Positions 45,821-53,014 of a DNA stretch of 64,000 nucleotides are shown here, one piece after another (position 1 is the stretch's first letter; each line of letters starts with the position of its first letter). This DNA comes from Parabacteroides sp. TM07-1AC (GTDB taxonomy: Bacteria > Bacteroidota > Bacteroidia > Bacteroidales > Tannerellaceae): assembly GCF_003480915.1 (NCBI RefSeq), contig NZ_QUKD01000002.1, positions 552,091-616,090 on the forward strand, written 5' to 3'. The notes beneath the pieces are model-generated. The model saw only the letters and a program-made list of their open reading frames with translations. It had not been told where the DNA came from and searched no databases. Made by a program: the position numbers and the translations under genes.

Positions 45821-47932
45821 TCAGAATGGTAGTTTCGGATCGGTCTGATCGTCTCCTATATCTTTCTCTTTATCTGTGTCTTCTGGATTTTCCGACGGAT
45901 CGTAACCGAACCCTTTACGTCGGGCCTCCACCTGTTCGGAAGTCAGCTCGATCACCCTGTAAAGCTGCTTGCCATGCTTCTTCACCCACTCGAAACCCTC
46001 TCTTTTTAACATTTTTCCCATGATATTTATACCGGAAGCAGTCACCGGAAAACGTGTCCGCTCGGCAATACGGGTGACCAGTTCGCTACAGGAGAGCAAC
46101 AACGGCATCTCGAAGCGTACCGGCTTACGGTAATAGGTATAAAGCAGCTCCAGCTCCGGGCTGACCAGCTGGAAAGGTTCGTTGTTACTGTTGATCTCCG
46201 CAATATCCGCATTGGCAAACCAAAAACAGAAACCTTCGCGAAACAAAGCCAGCGCCTGCGCATAAACGGCGGTATGGTCGACCGGCAGGGTATAGTCGAT
46301 ACGCGTCGCCTCGAAACAGAGGAAACGCCGCGACCCGGTGCGGTCGGTCAGCACCTCACTGTCGTTGACAGTAGCGGCAAAGGAGGCACGACGCACATAG
46401 GTCTCGGCATTACGGGCATAGGGACGGCGTTCGTACACGCTGTTTTTCGTGATCAACGCCTTCAACTGATTCAGCTCCGTGCGGCTCTGCCCCGACAGCT
46501 CGTCGAGGATGATCAGGAAACAGTCGCTCATCATCAACGACGAATCCTTGGCCGTCGGGTCGAGGTTGCCCGAATAGACATACTGCCGCAACCGGGGAGG
46601 CACCAGGTTACGCAGCCAGGTGGTCTTGCCCAACCCCTGCGCACCGCTCACCATCAAAACCGTATGATTCTCCAACCGCTCGTCGCAGGCACAGGCAACG
46701 AGGGCAACCAGCCATTTTCGCAGACATTTCTCCCAATACGCCGGGCGGGTCGTGCAGACAGTAGCCGCCAATGCCCCGATCGGATCGGTCTGTCTGTCCC
46801 AGGCAGGCAACTGATCAAAATAAGAACAGAACGGATCATACTCCGGACTGAAATCGGAATGGATCACCGACCGCAGCTCGGAGACACTGCACAATACGCC
46901 CTCCTTCTGCAAGGCACACCAAACGGAGTTTTCCCAATAGTCGTTGACCGGCGTAAACGACTCATCCGTACCCTTCGGTCTACACTCCACCAGACGGCGC
47001 ACCACATTGCGGCGCAGATCATAGTGAGCGGACAAATGCTCCTGTATCTGCACCACATAACTCGCTCCTCTCCTGCCGGTCTGCAAAAAAACGGTGGCAT
47101 GCTGTTCATCGTGCGCATAGGCGCTGTCGATAACTGCTGCACGTTCATCCGCCGGGAGATCGGCAAAAGCTTTCGCGGCATAATTCACCACATCGGCCCG
47201 GTTAATGCCCAGGCGGTTGCAATGGCTGGCAAAAAGATGGACATAATTGTTACGGTTGCCTTTGTCGTAGGCATACTTACGGGTGGTCTTCTTGCGGGCA
47301 GAAGCGAGCAGGCGCGACGCTTTCGGATCGACCGGCGGCTCGATGAGGCCGATCCCTTCCGGCTCGCCGCTTTCGCCTTTCAGCCACGCTTCGAAACAGG
47401 GAGAGATATACAACGTCGGATCGTACGACAACAGGCACAGACGCCCGATGTCGCTCCCCGACGCATCCGCCCCGATGCCCAGCTGGTTTTCATACCAATC
47501 CTTCACCAGGGTGTAGACCGCCTTATGGTTCTTCAGGGTGCGCTCCATGCGGACAGCCGGATAAGCGATGATCTTGATTCCGTGTCCGCGCGGACTGATC
47601 CAGCAGGCCACCGTATAGACAGCCTGGCGTGCCGTTTCCAGCAAACGGGCAAGGTCTTCTTTCTTCAGTTCATCGAAATCGAGAATCACCAGCGGGTTAT
47701 AAGCAGTGATACACTTAGCCAGTCGCTGCCCCGCGTAGGTAGCCGAGAGGGTGACGGCAGGCAGCTCTTTCTTCAGTGTCTCGGCAGCGTCGGGGTTGCC
47801 CTTATCCATATACACACGGATCTGGTTGACTTTGGTGGCATACTTCCCGCTACGGATATCCTGCAGGACATCGATCAGGTTTACATCTCCTTCATTGCGC
47901 TTGAACCGGGCAAACTGTGTTACTTTCAGCAT
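45821..47932 (-). CDS. BT4734/VirE-type primase-helicase-like ATPase
   Basis: This is a 703-residue protein. The N-terminal domain (about 40-180) is of the BT4734/VirE_N type with the primase-like acidic core LVILDFDELK and WISPRGHGIKIIAY. A linker with primase C-terminal features follows (about 220-310), then the VirE AAA-type ATPase with Walker A SGAQGLGKTT (429-438) and Walker B FLIILDELS (472-480). The arginine-rich TGSRRFLCFE motif is present. Such proteins resemble replication modules of mobile elements but occur as isolated chromosomal genes in Bacteroidales next to HU and amidase genes. No integrase is near. Confidence 0.88.
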   Translation of the reverse strand: MLKVTQFARFKRNEGDVNLIDVLQDIRSGKYATKVNQIRVYMDKGNPDAAETLKKELPAVTLSATYAGQRLAKCITAYNPLVILDFDELKKEDLARLLETARQAVYTVACWISPRGHGIKIIAYPAVRMERTLKNHKAVYTLVKDWYENQLGIGADASGSDIGRLCLLSYDPTLYISPCFEAWLKGESGEPEGIGLIEPPVDPKASRLLASARKKTTRKYAYDKGNRNNYVHLFASHCNRLGINRADVVNYAAKAFADLPADERAAVIDSAYAHDEQHATVFLQTGRRGASYVVQIQEHLSAHYDLRRNVVRRLVECRPKGTDESFTPVNDYWENSVWCALQKEGVLCSVSELRSVIHSDFSPEYDPFCSYFDQLPAWDRQTDPIGALAATVCTTRPAYWEKCLRKWLVALVACACDERLENHTVLMVSGAQGLGKTTWLRNLVPPRLRQYVYSGNLDPTAKDSSLMMSDCFLIILDELSGQSRTELNQLKALITKNSVYERRPYARNAETYVRRASFAATVNDSEVLTDRTGSRRFLCFEATRIDYTLPVDHTAVYAQALALFREGFCFWFANADIAEINSNNEPFQLVSPELELLYTYYRKPVRFEMPLLLSCSELVTRIAERTRFPVTASGINIMGKMLKREGFEWVKKHGKQLYRVIELTSEQVEARRKGFGYDPSENPEDTDKEKDIGDDQTDPKLPF

Positions 47933-47978
47933 AATAAATTGTATTAAAGAGGTTGATTAACAAATGCTCAATGTAAGA

Positions 47979-48034
47979 AGTAAAAAGAAGGCCGCCTATT
48001 GTTTTACACTATTTTAGGGAAACAATAGGCGGCT
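47979..48034 (-). terminator. Terminator of the 48049-48372 gene
   Basis: A perfect 14-bp stem (47992-48005 with 48021-48034) with a T-rich tail on the minus strand (47979-47991), 14 bp after the stop codon. Confidence 0.85.
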
Positions 48035-48048
48035 TGAAAAATAAGGAA

Positions 48049-48372
48049 TTAATAACCTAAGTGTGAACGACTTTCACGGTGTTCATCCATATAATTCCGT
48101 ACCAGATTTTCGAGTGATCCGAGTGTCAGAGGTTCTTTCTTCGAGTCATAGCATATCTGAAAGACGGAATAAAGCGAGCGGAGGAAAGCTTTCACCGCAT
48201 GTTTGTCGTTGACAGTCCATTTCCCGCTCATCAGCAAGGGGCCGATCAGCTCGACGAACTCTGCACCGGTTCCGTTGAAAACGATCGTTTCTTCCACGAC
48301 CATATCTTCGTTCCACACTGCGTTTTTCAAAAGCCGACACATATAGTTGTCGCTTTTCTTCACTTCATTCAA
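48049..48372 (-). CDS. Hypothetical protein, probably the 3' part of a longer frameshifted gene
   Basis: The visible ORF begins at a TTG (48372) and encodes 107 residues (NYMCRLLKNAVWNEDMVVEE, then TGAEFVELIGPLLMSG, VKAFLRSLYSVFQICY and LTLGSLENLVRNYMD). The frame stays open upstream with good coding character (LDAALLTNAAQDFRNQCEQL) up to a tract of eight A residues (48442-48449) immediately after an ATG at 48452. One more A would join that ATG in frame, giving a 134-residue protein beginning MKKKLDAALL. The gene is thus probably frameshifted by homopolymer slippage, or phase variable. The family is not recognised. Confidence 0.6.
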   Translation of the reverse strand: MNEVKKSDNYMCRLLKNAVWNEDMVVEETIVFNGTGAEFVELIGPLLMSGKWTVNDKHAVKAFLRSLYSVFQICYDSKKEPLTLGSLENLVRNYMDEHRESRSHLGY

Positions 48373-48441
48373 TACACTCTCCAGTTGTTCACACTGGTTC
48401 CTGAAATCTTGTGCCGCGTTTGTCAGTAGTGCGGCGTCCAG

Positions 48442-48449
48442 TTTTTTTT
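48442..48449 (-). other. Eight-A homopolymer at the start of a frameshifted gene
   Basis: On the minus strand ATG (48452-48450) is followed directly by eight A and then CTGGAC. Nine A would fuse the ATG to the downstream frame. This is the site of the presumed slipped-strand frameshift. Confidence 0.6.
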
Positions 48450-48478
48450 CATATTTGTTTGTTTTATAAGAATTGAAT

Positions 48479-48506
48479 GTTACTTTTCTCTTGAAAGAAA
48501 AGTAAC
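48479..48506. repeat. Hairpin GTTACTTTTCT/AGAAAAGTAAC
   Basis: A perfect 11-bp stem with a 6-nt loop, then CCAAAAG. This hairpin type is common in intergenic DNA of Bacteroidetes. Here it is just upstream of the frameshifted gene. Confidence 0.65.
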
Positions 48507-48549
48507 CAAAAGATCAAGCCAAAAGTAGGTTCAATATTTTCTAACAACG

Positions 48550-48579
48550 AAGCCCCGGCGGAATGAACCGTCGGGGCTT
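48550..48579. terminator. GC-rich terminator-like hairpin
   Basis: AAGCCCC..GG pairs with CC..GGGGCTT, followed by GTTTTTG on the plus strand. It resembles the terminator of the first DUF6383 gene (18497-18526). It lies 177 bp downstream of the second DUF6383 stop, so it may serve that gene despite the T-run being on the other strand. Confidence 0.55.
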
Positions 48580-48755
48580 GTTTTTGTCTGTCTTTGCTCA
48601 TCACAGAGATCGAACAGAAGAACTTTATTTCATTACTTTAGTATTAATATCTACCGCTTGTTCGCCTGTCACAGGCTAATTGGTTCTTTGTGCGTTGCAT
48701 GCAATATGAACCGCGCGGTAAACAATTTAGAATTATTTTGATTATAAATAATTGC

Positions 48756-51700
48756 TTATTTTACGATTGCTTTTACAGCAGCTTCGCCTTCTACAGCTAC
48801 TACAACTACACCTGCAGGAGCAGAGATTGTTGCTTCGTTAGAAGTGATTACTGTGTTAGCAATTGTCTGACCAAGTACGTTAGTGATCACCACGTTCTTA
48901 TCAGCAGCACCCTTGATGATAACGGCACCCTTAACAGTAGCAACAGAGATTGCAGATACTTCAGGAGTTGCATCGTTAGCTGTCGCATTACCTTCGTAGT
49001 TTTCTTCCATGTTGAATGTTTCACCGTTAGTGTACTGATTAGTTACAACTACAGTACCGTTCACCCAACGCAGGTAACCTTCATTATCAGCTGATTTATC
49101 AAATGCATCTTTGTCAGCAGCATTATATTCCTTATACTGAGTCTGAATCTTGAATGAGCCAGCATTGTTATCTACATAACGGAAAGCAAACTTAGCAACA
49201 TTGAATTCCGGAGAGTCCATAGCCAATTTAACAACTTCACCACCCTTGCGAGTAATATACAATGTATCCTGGCTGTGAATACCTTCTACGAATGACAACT
49301 TAGCTTTGTTTTCGTCTGCTTCAACCATATTGATATACGGATTGTTGTGCAGATGATCTTCTTTGTAAGCAAATGCAGTGTCGATCAAGTTGATCAAGAA
49401 GCGACCTTTTACTACAGCCGGGTTTTCTTTTGCGTCAGCGCAAGGACCACCGTGTTCTTCTCTCCAAGCATCTGTGTTATGTTCAGGATTGTAAGGACAG
49501 TAAACAGAGTTTTCTTTGTCTACGTTTACAGCCAACAGATATTGGTAGCAAGTGTTTGCAACACCACCAACTGTACGGTTTACATAAGCTGTGTCAACAA
49601 ACAATGCAGGGTTTGCACCGCTTACGCTGTTGTTTACATTCAGGAAGCTCAAAGTTTCGCCGTCTACAACAGACTTAGCGTCAGCTTTTTCGAACAATAC
49701 TTCTGTAGGATATTCTTCGCGGTAGATCTTAACGATATCACCCCAGTCTTTTTTCACCTTACGGTATTCAGGAGCGTCGATAGGATCAACAACCATCAAA
49801 GAGTTAGCATCGTCTGAATAAGTTGCAACGTTTTCCCAAGTACCTTTGTTGGCACTGTTCTTCAAGTATACTTTGTCAGCACCGTTGATTGCAGCAATAG
49901 CATCAACATTACCTTTATCGTTATAAGTATTATTAAGAGCCAGAGTTACATAGTTGTATGTATTACCCGGTCTTTTCTTCAATGCAAAGAACTTAGCATC
50001 ACGAGGAGTATTCTTGTTGTCCTTGTCGCAGATGTAATATTCCAAATTTACTTCATCGTTCAAAGTTACATATTCGCGGTTACCTCTGTTTTGGAATACA
50101 TACGGGAGAACTGCCAATGTATTGGTAGTTTCAGTAATAACACCAGTTGTTGCATTGTAAGAATACAATTTGCTATCTACCAATACAGAGTCGATCTGTG
50201 TATTATATTTAGCATCTTCTTTCTTAACCAATTGTACATTCCACTGAGTAGCTTCTTCCTGATTTACAGTAGCACCAATCTGGTGAGTACCATGATTTTC
50301 TGCCCAATAAGCAGGAACGTCACCGTCAGCATTGCGACGAGATTGTCCCAAATAGAATGTTGAGTTGATCAGTACATTGTCTGCATACACTTCATAACCG
50401 TCAGTTTTTGTAACTGAAGCTACCGGAGTGATCTTGATCAAGTCATTGTCTGCAATACCTTCACTAGCTACGACAGCCGCTTCATAAGAACCATCAACAA
50501 GACGCAATGAAGAAAGAGATACTTTAATACCTGTATTTTCACGGTTTGTTAATACCAGGTTACCGCCATCAATGCTCGGAGCCCACATTGTAGAAGGATC
50601 TTCAGCAACAAAGTCAACAGCCTTTACGAAATCGTCTTCAACAGCAGCAGTAGTAGTATTATATCTCAAACCTAACACACCATTGATTTTGTATGCGTTA
50701 GCATTCGTTTCATCACCTGTCTTCACATAGCTAACTTTATAGAACTGACCTGTCAACAAGGTCTTGAAGTCAAGTGTGTTTGAGGCGCCAATAGCTGATC
50801 CAGCCCAGTTTGCAGCATTTGTACCCAAAGCTGCAGGATCAAGAGCTGTCAATACATTAGTAGCACTTGATACATTTACATATAAACGTTTGTCAGTATC
50901 AACCAATACCTGTACGGTATTTGTTCCGTTATCAGCTGTGTTGATAATAAATTGAGCTGTAGCAGCACTAGCACCAGCAGCTAATGTTTTTGCATCAGCT
51001 TCGCTAATTAGCTTAAAACCACCTTTTACTGCATTTGTTGAGTTCAAGCTCGGATCAAAAACAAGATATTTTCCTGCTTTATTTTTCAGATAGAAAGTAG
51101 TCTCTGTCGTTGCAGCAGCAAAATTACCACCTGCAAAGGCCATTGCAGTCAACTTGTCTGCAAATAACTCTGCTCCAGTAACTGTTTTGTCACCATAAGT
51201 AACTGCCAGGCTAAAGCCATCTTTTAGTTCTTTATTCAAATCTTCACCTTTAGCAGCAGTTGTATAAGCAGCTTCTACCGGTGAAAACAAAGCTGCATCA
51301 GCAATGTTAGTAGCATAAGCAGCATCAGCAGTTCCCAGCGTAAAATCTGTACCATCATATTCTACATAAGAAACTTTACCATCAGCAGCTTTTACAGCCA
51401 ACGCATAGAAAGCACCATTTACAGTTACAGAACCACTGTTCTTAACCGGAACAACTTCGAAGTTAGAGAAACCGCCAACACTAAGTACATTACCAGCCTG
51501 ATTCTTAACCTGACCATTAGCAGTTAAAGACCAGTAGAAAGGAGCAGCAACAGCAGCAGAAGTTCCATCATAAGCATCTCCTTTAAAAGTTGCATTATAA
51601 GTCAGGAAATCGTCAGCATCAGCAGCTGTTGTTGCAGCCTTCTGAATAACAAATAAACGAGAATTGTCTTTAATAGTAGACAACAACTGTCCTTCCACTG

Positions 51701-51881
51701 TAGCAGTTGCATCCCAACCATCCAAAGCATCCAAGTCTGTTTCCACTGCTGCAACTGTAGCACGAGTAGAAGCCACAACAGCTGTAGGAGCCGTAAACAT
51801 TGAAGCCGCTGTACCTGCATAAGCTGAAAAAGCTGAAGCAAATAACAAGCTAGCTACAAGCGTAGAAAACTTTTTGTTCAT
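48756..51881 (-). CDS. Large secreted DUF6383 surface protein (paralogue 2), phase-variable promoter
   Basis: The ATG at 51881 is chosen (MNKKFSTLVASLLFASAFSA); the frame also opens at a TTG two codons earlier. The 1041-residue product has a signal peptide and an Ala/Thr/Val/Asp-rich body without catalytic motifs. Its C-terminal domain (about 70 residues; VVITNVLGQTIANTVITSNE, APAGVVVVAVEGEAAVKAIV) clearly matches the protein at 18574-22044, as do the leader MNKKFSTL and the DNA around the start. Candidate O-glycosylation motifs (DSV, DTA, DTL) occur. Its promoter is inside an inverted-repeat segment (51962-52156), indicating ON/OFF switching. A surface-layer or coat role is inferred. Confidence 0.87.
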   Translation of the reverse strand: MNKKFSTLVASLLFASAFSAYAGTAASMFTAPTAVVASTRATVAAVETDLDALDGWDATATVEGQLLSTIKDNSRLFVIQKAATTAADADDFLTYNATFKGDAYDGTSAAVAAPFYWSLTANGQVKNQAGNVLSVGGFSNFEVVPVKNSGSVTVNGAFYALAVKAADGKVSYVEYDGTDFTLGTADAAYATNIADAALFSPVEAAYTTAAKGEDLNKELKDGFSLAVTYGDKTVTGAELFADKLTAMAFAGGNFAAATTETTFYLKNKAGKYLVFDPSLNSTNAVKGGFKLISEADAKTLAAGASAATAQFIINTADNGTNTVQVLVDTDKRLYVNVSSATNVLTALDPAALGTNAANWAGSAIGASNTLDFKTLLTGQFYKVSYVKTGDETNANAYKINGVLGLRYNTTTAAVEDDFVKAVDFVAEDPSTMWAPSIDGGNLVLTNRENTGIKVSLSSLRLVDGSYEAAVVASEGIADNDLIKITPVASVTKTDGYEVYADNVLINSTFYLGQSRRNADGDVPAYWAENHGTHQIGATVNQEEATQWNVQLVKKEDAKYNTQIDSVLVDSKLYSYNATTGVITETTNTLAVLPYVFQNRGNREYVTLNDEVNLEYYICDKDNKNTPRDAKFFALKKRPGNTYNYVTLALNNTYNDKGNVDAIAAINGADKVYLKNSANKGTWENVATYSDDANSLMVVDPIDAPEYRKVKKDWGDIVKIYREEYPTEVLFEKADAKSVVDGETLSFLNVNNSVSGANPALFVDTAYVNRTVGGVANTCYQYLLAVNVDKENSVYCPYNPEHNTDAWREEHGGPCADAKENPAVVKGRFLINLIDTAFAYKEDHLHNNPYINMVEADENKAKLSFVEGIHSQDTLYITRKGGEVVKLAMDSPEFNVAKFAFRYVDNNAGSFKIQTQYKEYNAADKDAFDKSADNEGYLRWVNGTVVVTNQYTNGETFNMEENYEGNATANDATPEVSAISVATVKGAVIIKGAADKNVVITNVLGQTIANTVITSNEATISAPAGVVVVAVEGEAAVKAIVK

Positions 51882-51961
51882 AATCAATAAATTTAATATT
51901 AATAATAGTGTTACTTAAAAGTCCTTTTCCGTAGGGGCTTTTGATACTGTCAAAACTCGAA

Positions 51962-52156
51962 TGACTAGTTTAAACGTCCCTTTTTTCTCGTCAGCAAAAT
52001 TACAACATTCTTTCTAACCGCCAATCTTTTTCCGAATAATTTTTCTTTTCCTATATCCTTTCTTATCAATTGGATAGCAAAGTTAGTACGAAATACTCGC
52101 TTTAGAAAACGAATTCCCAAAAAGTGACGAGAAAAAAGGGACGTTAAAATTAGTCA
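51962..52156. promoter_or_regulatory. Putative invertible promoter element (195 bp)
   Basis: The inverted repeats 51962-51993 and 52125-52156 agree at 30 of 32 positions (outer bases TGACTA, inner bases CTCGTCA, with 21 consecutive perfect pairs). The 131-bp spacer holds a full promoter (see next) directed at the DUF6383 gene. In Bacteroidales this layout marks promoters flipped by a tyrosine or serine recombinase. No recombinase gene is in this window, so it would act in trans. Confidence 0.85.
52078..52108 (-). promoter_or_regulatory. Promoter inside the invertible element
   Basis: On the minus strand TTTC (52105-52108, weak -33) and TAACTTTG (52078-52085, perfect TAnnTTTG) are 19 bp apart. 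Transcription would cross the left repeat and reach the ATG at 51881, a leader of about 190 nt. The drawn orientation is therefore ON. Confidence 0.7.
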
Positions 52157-52248
52157 CTCATTTTCAGCCCTCCAATATATAATATTCAAAGTCTACACAG
52201 CATTATACGTTCCCAAAAACAATCATCAAAATAAAACATATCCTTATA

Positions 52249-52270
52249 TAATGTACGCGTGTGTACATTA
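52249..52270. repeat. Palindrome TAATGTAC-6 nt-GTACATTA
   Basis: Two perfect 8-bp half-sites around GCGTGT. It has the shape of a dimeric regulator site. It sits between the invertible promoter and the small-ORF promoter. Confidence 0.5.
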
Positions 52271-52404
52271 ATTTAATTAGTTACCTGGAAGAATAAAATC
52301 AAGAGAAACGGGAATAATCGCATTTTTTACATTCAAAAAGCCATTCTGAACACCCAATAAAAGAATAATTTGCGTTGATTTCTTGAAAATAAAAAGTCGA
52401 ATAA

Positions 52405-52435
52405 TTTAGGAAATGAAAACTAATCTTTATATTTG
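52405..52435 (+). promoter_or_regulatory. Promoter of the 48-residue ORF
   Basis: TTTA (52405-52408) and TATATTTG (52428-52435) are 19 bp apart. The ATG is at 52476. Confidence 0.6.
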
Positions 52436-52475
52436 CATTGTTACTTGATGTTCGGTAACTCAAAACTTTTATACT

Positions 52476-52622
52476 ATGAATAAGTGTATTAATCCTTCCC
52501 TGTATTATTGCTTCACTATTGGATATAGAATTGAAGCATGTAAAAAATCATTTCTTCGCTTTTCGAAAGAAAAACAATGTATTTATGCTAAGATGCAAAA
52601 GAATTTAGTGAATAACCTTTGA
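52476..52622 (+). CDS. Possible 48-residue Cys-containing protein
   Basis: The ORF begins MNKCINPSLYYCFTIGYRIE and ends QKNLVNNL; it has four cysteines and is basic. A good promoter lies 41 nt upstream of the ATG, which is the main support. No family is recognised. It may instead be a leader or non-coding transcript ahead of the next small ORF. Confidence 0.35.
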   Translation: MNKCINPSLYYCFTIGYRIEACKKSFLRFSKEKQCIYAKMQKNLVNNL

Positions 52623-52640
52623 TATATACACATAATAATC

Positions 52641-52648
52641 TAAATTTG
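52641..52648 (+). promoter_or_regulatory. -7 promoter box of the 52665 small gene
   Basis: TAAATTTG on the plus strand, ending one base before an ATG at 52650. A transcript from here cannot include that ATG, which favours the next in-frame ATG at 52665. Confidence 0.5.
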
Positions 52649-52664
52649 TATGAAGAACGAAGAC

Positions 52665-52829
52665 ATGCTGAAGGAGCTTGGCAAATATTTTATTGATAAA
52701 AGAAACAAAATGGACGATAGACTTATAATTCAGCTTTTTCTAGTGGCTTGCTTGTCTATTGTATATTTCTGGGCAAGGCATAAATGGGGAAAAAAAGACT
52801 CCGAAGAAGATTGTAACGAGAAAAAATAG
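52665..52829 (+). CDS. Small single-pass membrane protein
   Basis: From the ATG at 52665 the product has 54 residues: MLKELGKYFIDKRNKMDDRL, then a membrane helix (IIQLFLVACLSIVYFWARH) and a charged tail rich in Lys, Asp and Glu. An in-frame ATG at 52650 directly abuts the -7 box and would not be transcribed from it. It is followed by a terminator hairpin at 52907-52941. The function is unknown. This is the third tiny single-helix membrane protein with a charged tail in this window. Confidence 0.55.
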   Translation: MLKELGKYFIDKRNKMDDRLIIQLFLVACLSIVYFWARHKWGKKDSEEDCNEKK

Positions 52830-52906
52830 AATACCCTACTTTTGCTCCATAATAGTGCCCTTGTTAGCTCAGTCCTAACATACTGTACTCTAAAAAAAGA
52901 TAATCG

Positions 52907-52941
52907 AAGCTCATCCCAAGTCGGGTGGGCTTTGTTTCTTT
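52907..52941 (+). terminator. Terminator of the small-ORF region
   Basis: A stem AAGCTCA.CCC / GGG.TGGGCTT with one bulge and G-U pairs, followed by a T-rich tail (TTTGTTTCTTTTT). Confidence 0.6.
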
Positions 52942-52979
52942 TTAACTACCCAATGAAAGCATAAACAAAGATTTGCCCG

Positions 52980-52987
52980 TATCTTTG
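52980..52987 (+). promoter_or_regulatory. -7 promoter box of glnN
   Basis: TATCTTTG, 27 nt before the ATG at 53015. It excludes the longer frame starting at 52973. The -33 box is weak. Confidence 0.6.
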
Positions 52988-53014
52988 CAGCCGGTAAACA
53001 AAAAAATAATCCGT

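Larger units (their letters stand above)
52157..52475. other. 319-bp intergenic region upstream of small ORFs
   Basis: It is AT-rich with no supported gene. It contains a 22-bp palindrome (52249-52270) and the promoter at 52405-52435. If the 51962-52156 element inverts, its promoter would read into this region. Confidence 0.6.

Noticed and set aside
46274..47947. 557-codon open frame on the plus strand opposite the virE-like gene
   Set aside because: Antisense shadow caused by high GC and codon bias of the ATPase gene, which has clear Walker motifs.
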